A DNA stretch of 11,180 nucleotides from Minisyncoccota bacterium (GTDB taxonomy: Bacteria; Verrucomicrobiota; Lentisphaeria; Oligosphaerales; MVZH01), in NCBI GenBank assembly GCA_021734725.1, contig JAIPIM010000114.1, positions 1 through 11,180 of the forward strand, given 5' to 3'. Positions 7,855 through 11,180 of the stretch are shown here, piece by piece. A program made the position numbers and the translations under genes. Under the pieces are notes generated by a model. It ran no database searches, was not told the DNA's origin, and worked only from the letters and a program-made list of their open reading frames with translations. The stretch's first letter is position 1, and each line of letters starts with the position of its first letter.

Positions 7855-7951
7855 ATTGTCCGTAGCACTGCATCTGCTTCCAAGCCTGTGCCTTACGGTA
7901 CAAAGTACAGCGGCGGCTTGCCTTGAAAACATCTACAGCACTACGGACAAT
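7855..7951 (-). repeat. Internal hairpin: 30-position helix, 11 bp perfect then wobble-rich
   Basis: Bases 7855-7865 pair perfectly with 7941-7951. The helix can continue to 7884/7922. Over 30 positions I count 23 Watson-Crick pairs. Five differences are C.A on the plus strand but G.U wobbles if the minus strand is RNA (7866/7940, 7867/7939, 7871/7935, 7877/7929, 7880/7926). The remaining two form a tandem G.A pair (7873-7874 with 7932-7933). The 37-nt terminal loop holds a GTAC-AAA-GTAC mini-hairpin (7898-7908). The strand bias favours a minus-strand transcript, the same direction as all genes here. Confidence 0.75.
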
Positions 7952-7964
7952 TCACGGATTCAGG
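7952..7964 (-). repeat. Right terminal inverted repeat (13 bp)
   Basis: TCACGGATTCAGG on the plus strand is the exact reverse complement of 7731-7743. It begins on the base after the inner 11-base arm and ends on the base before the TGTAT duplication. Confidence 0.85.
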
Positions 7965-7969
7965 TGTAT
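7965..7969. repeat. Right target-site duplication TGTAT
   Basis: This is the direct copy of TGTAT at 7726-7730. It lies between the right terminal repeat and the stop codon (7972-7974) of the GH42-like gene, placing the inferred insertion point just outside that gene. Confidence 0.7.
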
Positions 7970-7971
7970 GC

Positions 7972-10900
7972 CTATCTCTGTTTTTGTTTGATGGTTTTCA
8001 GCCATCGGTCGTGGTTCAGCAGAAAATGTCCGTTCATCTGTCCCAACTCATCGAAGGACACGGCGTCCAAGGTCAGCGTACCCTTTCCTATCTTGACGTG
8101 AAGACGTCCATCTGGCCACGCTTCCGCGAACACATCGCGACCACAGATTCTGGTGATGGCTTCGCGCCGGTGCGCACCGTCGACCGCCGGAAGCCTGCCG
8201 CCGACCGACATATCCATGCTGTCATCCTGCTCCGGACCGTGCACCGGGTCGAGCGACAGTCCGGTGGCGGGATCCACGCCGAAATCTTCGCCCGCTAATA
8301 TGACGTCATTGCCGGCGGCCACATGGTTCCTGACCGCCTCGACCTTGCGTCGCCAGTCCGCGTGCCCCAGAAGTTGGTTGATCCGGTGGCGGCTGACGTC
8401 GCGGTCGAACGCATAATAGCTCAGGGCGCCCTTGTCGCGTTCCGCGCCGGTCAGGTAAAGTTCGCGCAGTGCATTAAGCAGGGCGATAAATTCGCTGTCG
8501 TTCACGTCGATACGACGCGGTGCGGCCGACGGATAGACAATATCTTCAGTGCGTGGCACGTTTTGCATCTTGGGATTTGGCAATGCACGGAGTGTTTTAC
8601 GAGCTTCGAGGCCGGTGACGCAATCGCGCGCGATCACCGTCCAGTCACCCGGCGGATCGCCGAGCCGCGTCGGCACGATGACGTCTGTCTCGCCCGTAAC
8701 GCTCAGTTTCCGGCTCAGCATGGGCATCCGCGTTCCCGACGAGTCACGTACGATCAGTTCAACGGGATGAGCACCCGACGGGGGCGTTCCGTTTTCAGTG
8801 GAAATCCGGACAACGCAGTGCAGGTCATCCTGACCCGGAATCAACTGGTCGGTGTGCATGCTGAGTGTGATGGTGCCGGGCGCGTGGGGGAGGACGGCGA
8901 AGAAGGCCGCTTCTCCAGGATTCAGTTCCACTGGAAAAACCGTTCCTTCGCGTAACGCGGCTTTGCTGCGCGTGGTGAAGGCGAACGGTTCCATTTCCTC
9001 AACGACCTGGCCACCGCCGCGCCGGCGCAATGGCATGCGTTCGCCGTTGAGAATGTCGTACACGGCCGCCGCAGGTTCGTTCAGCACCACCTGCCCGAGG
9101 ATCTTCTGGCTCATCTTGTCGCTGTACAAAGCGAGCACGCGGATATCGCTGTCTTTCAGTTGGTATTGGTACTGGACCCAGTCGTTGATACCTGTGCCAT
9201 ATCGAAAGGGGCGTTCCACAAACAGGGCCGGCTCGACACCGCCCGCCCGCACCAGGTTATCGAGGAGCTGGCGCAGGGATTCCTCGTGAAACTCGCTGAG
9301 TTCATACTGGCCCCAGTGGTGGAAGGTCATGGCATTCAGGTGCACGGCTTGCCCGTCGCCGAAAGGATGCACGGTAATCATGGGTTCGTTTTCGTAGTTG
9401 CGCAAGACCACGTGCGTGTTCTCCGCCAAACTGCGCACATGCTGGTGTCCGAAGCTCCAGAGATACGGCGGTTCACTGCCCATGCGCGGGGTAAAACGCA
9501 TCGGAAGTTGTTCGTCATCATGCGGTAGAATGACCATGCTGCGCTGCCCGACGATCTCCGGATCGAGCGTCAGCCCGAGCAGTTCGTCCAACCCGCCGCC
9601 CGGAATGGTATCGAACGGTTTACCGTTCCCGTTGTATTGCGCAATGACCGGCATGGTAATCAACATGCCGCCCGCCGCCACCATCTCCCGCATCCGCGCC
9701 GCGGCCGTGACAGGCATGGTTTCCACATACGGCACGACGAGCACGCGGCATTTGGGGATGTCCGCTTCCGTGACAAACCGGGGCGTGTAGCCGCTGGCGC
9801 TGAGCAGGCTGAACATCTGTGCTTCAGGTCCGCCCAGCCAGCCGGTGCCAGTGGATTTGTAGCCAAGCTGGCCCATGGCCATGTCGTTCGGACCCTGTGC
9901 ATCGAGGTAGAAGCGCGGCCGGCTGTGAACGGTCTGCCAGTCCAGATCGGGATGGTATATGCCGACATCGAAATCGTCGACCGGGTAGAGGTCCAGGAAA
10001 AATTTCTCGCGCGGTTTTACTCGGGCCATCAGGCGTTTGAGCAGGATGGTGCTTCGTGAGTGGGTCAGATCGAAATTAAACTGTGAGCCCCAGTTCGAGA
10101 TGAACGTCGATCCGCTGACCAGGGAGTTATTCCAGAACTGTCCCCAGGCGCGCGCGTCCTCGTCGAAGCCCCAATGGAAACTGAAGATAGGCGTGCTTCC
10201 TCCCCGCGAGCGCATTATCGCTTTGTTATGCCAGGCTTGCAGGACCTGTGCATTATACACAGGGTGGACCATGGTCATGGGGATGGGGCTGAACAGGTTG
10301 AACGTCAGCGAAAAGCTCATGCCCCAGTCCGCCGTTGGATTGCGTTCTCGCAGTGCGTCGGTGTACGTTTCGGCAACGCGCTCGGTGTACCAGAAAAAGA
10401 AACCGTGCGTGTCGATAACGGGTGCCAGATTGGCGGGCAGTTGCTCCGGCGGTCGCATGTACAGCCAGCCGGCGGGATAGCCGTAGCGCGTGTCGAGTTC
10501 GACTTGGTCGAAGGTCGCGAACTCACGTTCCCAGGCATCGTTTAACCGTGCCACTTCGCCGTATTTTTCTTGCACATACATACGGAAGAACCGATGCGCC
10601 CCTTCCGGTATGTCTTCGTTCGTTTTCCAGGTGCGTCCGAACGGATTGTTGCTCCAATGATAATAGAACCCGGTTTCTTCTCCGAAATCACGGATAACCC
10701 AGGCGGCGGAGTGCAAGCGCGAGTCTCGATTAAGGTTTTTTGCGACGCGTTCGCGCAGGTGCGAGAAGTCCGGCGTACGGAAATTGTTGGTGAACACCTC
10801 CATGCGGGTGGCGCCGTGCTGGTACCAGGCGCGCATGTTGAAGCGCGAAAGGTAGGGTTCTCTCCAGTGGTGCGCGGCGGAATAGCCGATACCGCGGTGG

Positions 10901-11180
10901 TACTTGGCAAACAACGGCATCATGGCGGCGGGGACGCTGCCGTCACCGCCCCAGTAATTACTGATCAGGATCTTTTCGCGCATCGTCCATGGTTCGTACC
11001 GCCAGAACCAAACCGTGCTTCGGTCGGTCCCCTGTTCCCCGTTCGCGACGAGTTGGGCGCTGAACGCCCATCCATCGACGCCGTAGTCCGGTAGTGTCCA
11101 TTCGAACGTTTCTTCACGCGTTTCGTCGACCGTCACGGACGCCTTCCGTTGTTCATGATGCACGACAACGCCCATGCCGT
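7972..11180 (-). CDS. Large GH42-like (beta-galactosidase-type) multidomain protein, 5' end outside window
   Basis: The frame is open from the window edge to a TAG at 7972-7974. The first in-window ATG (11175) is probably internal, because the frame stays open upstream and residues about 8-60 look like the end of an N-terminal beta-sandwich. Numbering from that ATG, residues about 65-385 form a TIM barrel. YVQEKYGEVARLNDAWEREF (200-219) matches the GH42 block for YG-LN-AWG. The canonical GH42 Asn-Glu pair after the AxW strand is replaced by IRDFGEET (161-168), so E166 or E167 may serve as acid/base. FSFHWGFDED (331-340) is the likely nucleophile strand. Residues about 450-620 resemble the beta-galactosidase trimerisation domain (VLVVPYVETM, AAGGMLITMP). 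A macroglobulin-like beta domain (about 770-865) and an unrecognised C-terminal domain (about 885-1067) follow. Substrate unknown. It is transcriptionally separate from the downstream operon unless read-through crosses the mobile element. Confidence 0.88.
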   Translation of the reverse strand, partial: GMGVVVHHEQRKASVTVDETREETFEWTLPDYGVDGWAFSAQLVANGEQGTDRSTVWFWRYEPWTMREKILISNYWGGDGSVPAAMMPLFAKYHRGIGYSAAHHWREPYLSRFNMRAWYQHGATRMEVFTNNFRTPDFSHLRERVAKNLNRDSRLHSAAWVIRDFGEETGFYYHWSNNPFGRTWKTNEDIPEGAHRFFRMYVQEKYGEVARLNDAWEREFATFDQVELDTRYGYPAGWLYMRPPEQLPANLAPVIDTHGFFFWYTERVAETYTDALRERNPTADWGMSFSLTFNLFSPIPMTMVHPVYNAQVLQAWHNKAIMRSRGGSTPIFSFHWGFDEDARAWGQFWNNSLVSGSTFISNWGSQFNFDLTHSRSTILLKRLMARVKPREKFFLDLYPVDDFDVGIYHPDLDWQTVHSRPRFYLDAQGPNDMAMGQLGYKSTGTGWLGGPEAQMFSLLSASGYTPRFVTEADIPKCRVLVVPYVETMPVTAAARMREMVAAGGMLITMPVIAQYNGNGKPFDTIPGGGLDELLGLTLDPEIVGQRSMVILPHDDEQLPMRFTPRMGSEPPYLWSFGHQHVRSLAENTHVVLRNYENEPMITVHPFGDGQAVHLNAMTFHHWGQYELSEFHEESLRQLLDNLVRAGGVEPALFVERPFRYGTGINDWVQYQYQLKDSDIRVLALYSDKMSQKILGQVVLNEPAAAVYDILNGERMPLRRRGGGQVVEEMEPFAFTTRSKAALREGTVFPVELNPGEAAFFAVLPHAPGTITLSMHTDQLIPGQDDLHCVVRISTENGTPPSGAHPVELIVRDSSGTRMPMLSRKLSVTGETDVIVPTRLGDPPGDWTVIARDCVTGLEARKTLRALPNPKMQNVPRTEDIVYPSAAPRRIDVNDSEFIALLNALRELYLTGAERDKGALSYYAFDRDVSRHRINQLLGHADWRRKVEAVRNHVAAGNDVILAGEDFGVDPATGLSLDPVHGPEQDDSMDMSVGGRLPAVDGAHRREAITRICGRDVFAEAWPDGRLHVKIGKGTLTLDAVSFDELGQMNGHFLLNHDRWLKTIKQKQR

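Larger units (their letters stand above)
7731..7964. mobile_element. MITE-like 234-bp element with 13-bp terminal inverted repeats and three-way-junction folding
   Basis: The ends are perfect inverted repeats: CCTGAATCCGTGA at 7731-7743 and its reverse complement at 7952-7964, flanked by the direct repeat TGTAT. Directly inside the left end is a 16-base arm (7744-7759) whose perfect complement is at 7830-7845. Directly inside the right end is an 11-base arm (7941-7951) whose perfect complement is at 7855-7865. Only 9 bases separate the two inner hairpins. The strand therefore folds into a three-way junction: terminal stem closing two hairpins. No transposase or credible gene lies inside, so if mobile it is non-autonomous. 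It sits 7 bases past the stop codon of the GH42-like gene and upstream of the operon, where it could terminate, attenuate or start transcription. I cannot assign it to a known insertion sequence family. A host-encoded structured RNA that is not mobile is the main alternative. Confidence 0.72.

Noticed and set aside
7559..7903. A 114-codon minus-strand reading frame starting at TTG inside the mobile element and running into the GH29-like gene.
   Set aside because: It has no good ribosome site, consists largely of the element's inverted repeats (both arms of the 16-bp repeat are translated), has a basic low-information tail, and overlaps a clear gene in another frame. If the element is repeated, such frames may be mis-annotated as hypothetical proteins.
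7614..7971. A CRISPR array or integron attC site as an explanation for the repeats.
   Set aside because: There are no regularly spaced direct repeats, no cas or integrase gene, and no R/L box core sites. The repeats are inverted and nested, flanked by one short direct duplication.
10570..11094. A 174-codon plus-strand frame opposite the GH42-like gene.
   Set aside because: Also in-register antisense to a gene with clear domain motifs. No ribosome site or recognisable domain was seen.

Overview
The window is dense bacterial accessory DNA of medium-high GC (roughly mid-50s %, by eye). All five recognisable protein genes read on the minus strand, so transcription runs from high to low coordinates. 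The gene content is a run of glycoside-hydrolase-like proteins: a GH42-like enzyme, a GH29/GHL6-like enzyme, a DUF5703/GH95-like enzyme, and two tandem copies of a secreted family I do not recognise. This looks like carbohydrate-degradation loci in the Planctomycetota-Verrucomicrobiota-Lentisphaerota/Kiritimatiellota group. That taxonomic reading is an inference from gene style only; there is no rRNA, tRNA or marker gene here. No SusC/SusD pair, transporter, sulfatase or regulator is visible.

Layout in the direction of transcription. (1) 11180-7972: a large GH42-like protein, cut at its N-terminus by the window edge. (2) 7971-7614: a 358-base gap. Most of it is a 234-bp element (7731-7964) with 13-bp perfect terminal inverted repeats, flanked on both sides by the direct repeat TGTAT. 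This is the hallmark of a MITE-like transposed element with a 5-bp target duplication. Two more internal inverted repeats abut the termini, so the single strand can fold as a three-way junction. (3) 7613-5616: a cytoplasmic-looking GH29/GHL6-like protein. (4) 5619-3304: an exported DUF5703/GH95-like protein, joined to the previous gene by an ATGA stop/start overlap. (5) 3275-873: an exported 800-residue protein of unknown family, 28 nt downstream. (6) 848-1: the N-terminal 282 codons of a second, paralogous protein, 24 nt further on and cut by the window edge.

Genes 3 to 6 are so tightly packed that they almost certainly form one operon. The likely theme is stepwise breakdown of a complex, possibly fucose- or galactose-containing glycan. 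Exported enzymes (the GH95-like protein and the two paralogues) would act outside or in the periplasm, and the signal-less GH29-like protein inside the cell. No substrate can be read from the sequence.

The two most notable observations are the structured mobile element inserted right after the stop codon of the GH42-like gene and upstream of the operon, and the tandem pair of unrecognised secreted proteins sharing a FTFLEELP motif, which could represent an undescribed glycoside hydrolase family.
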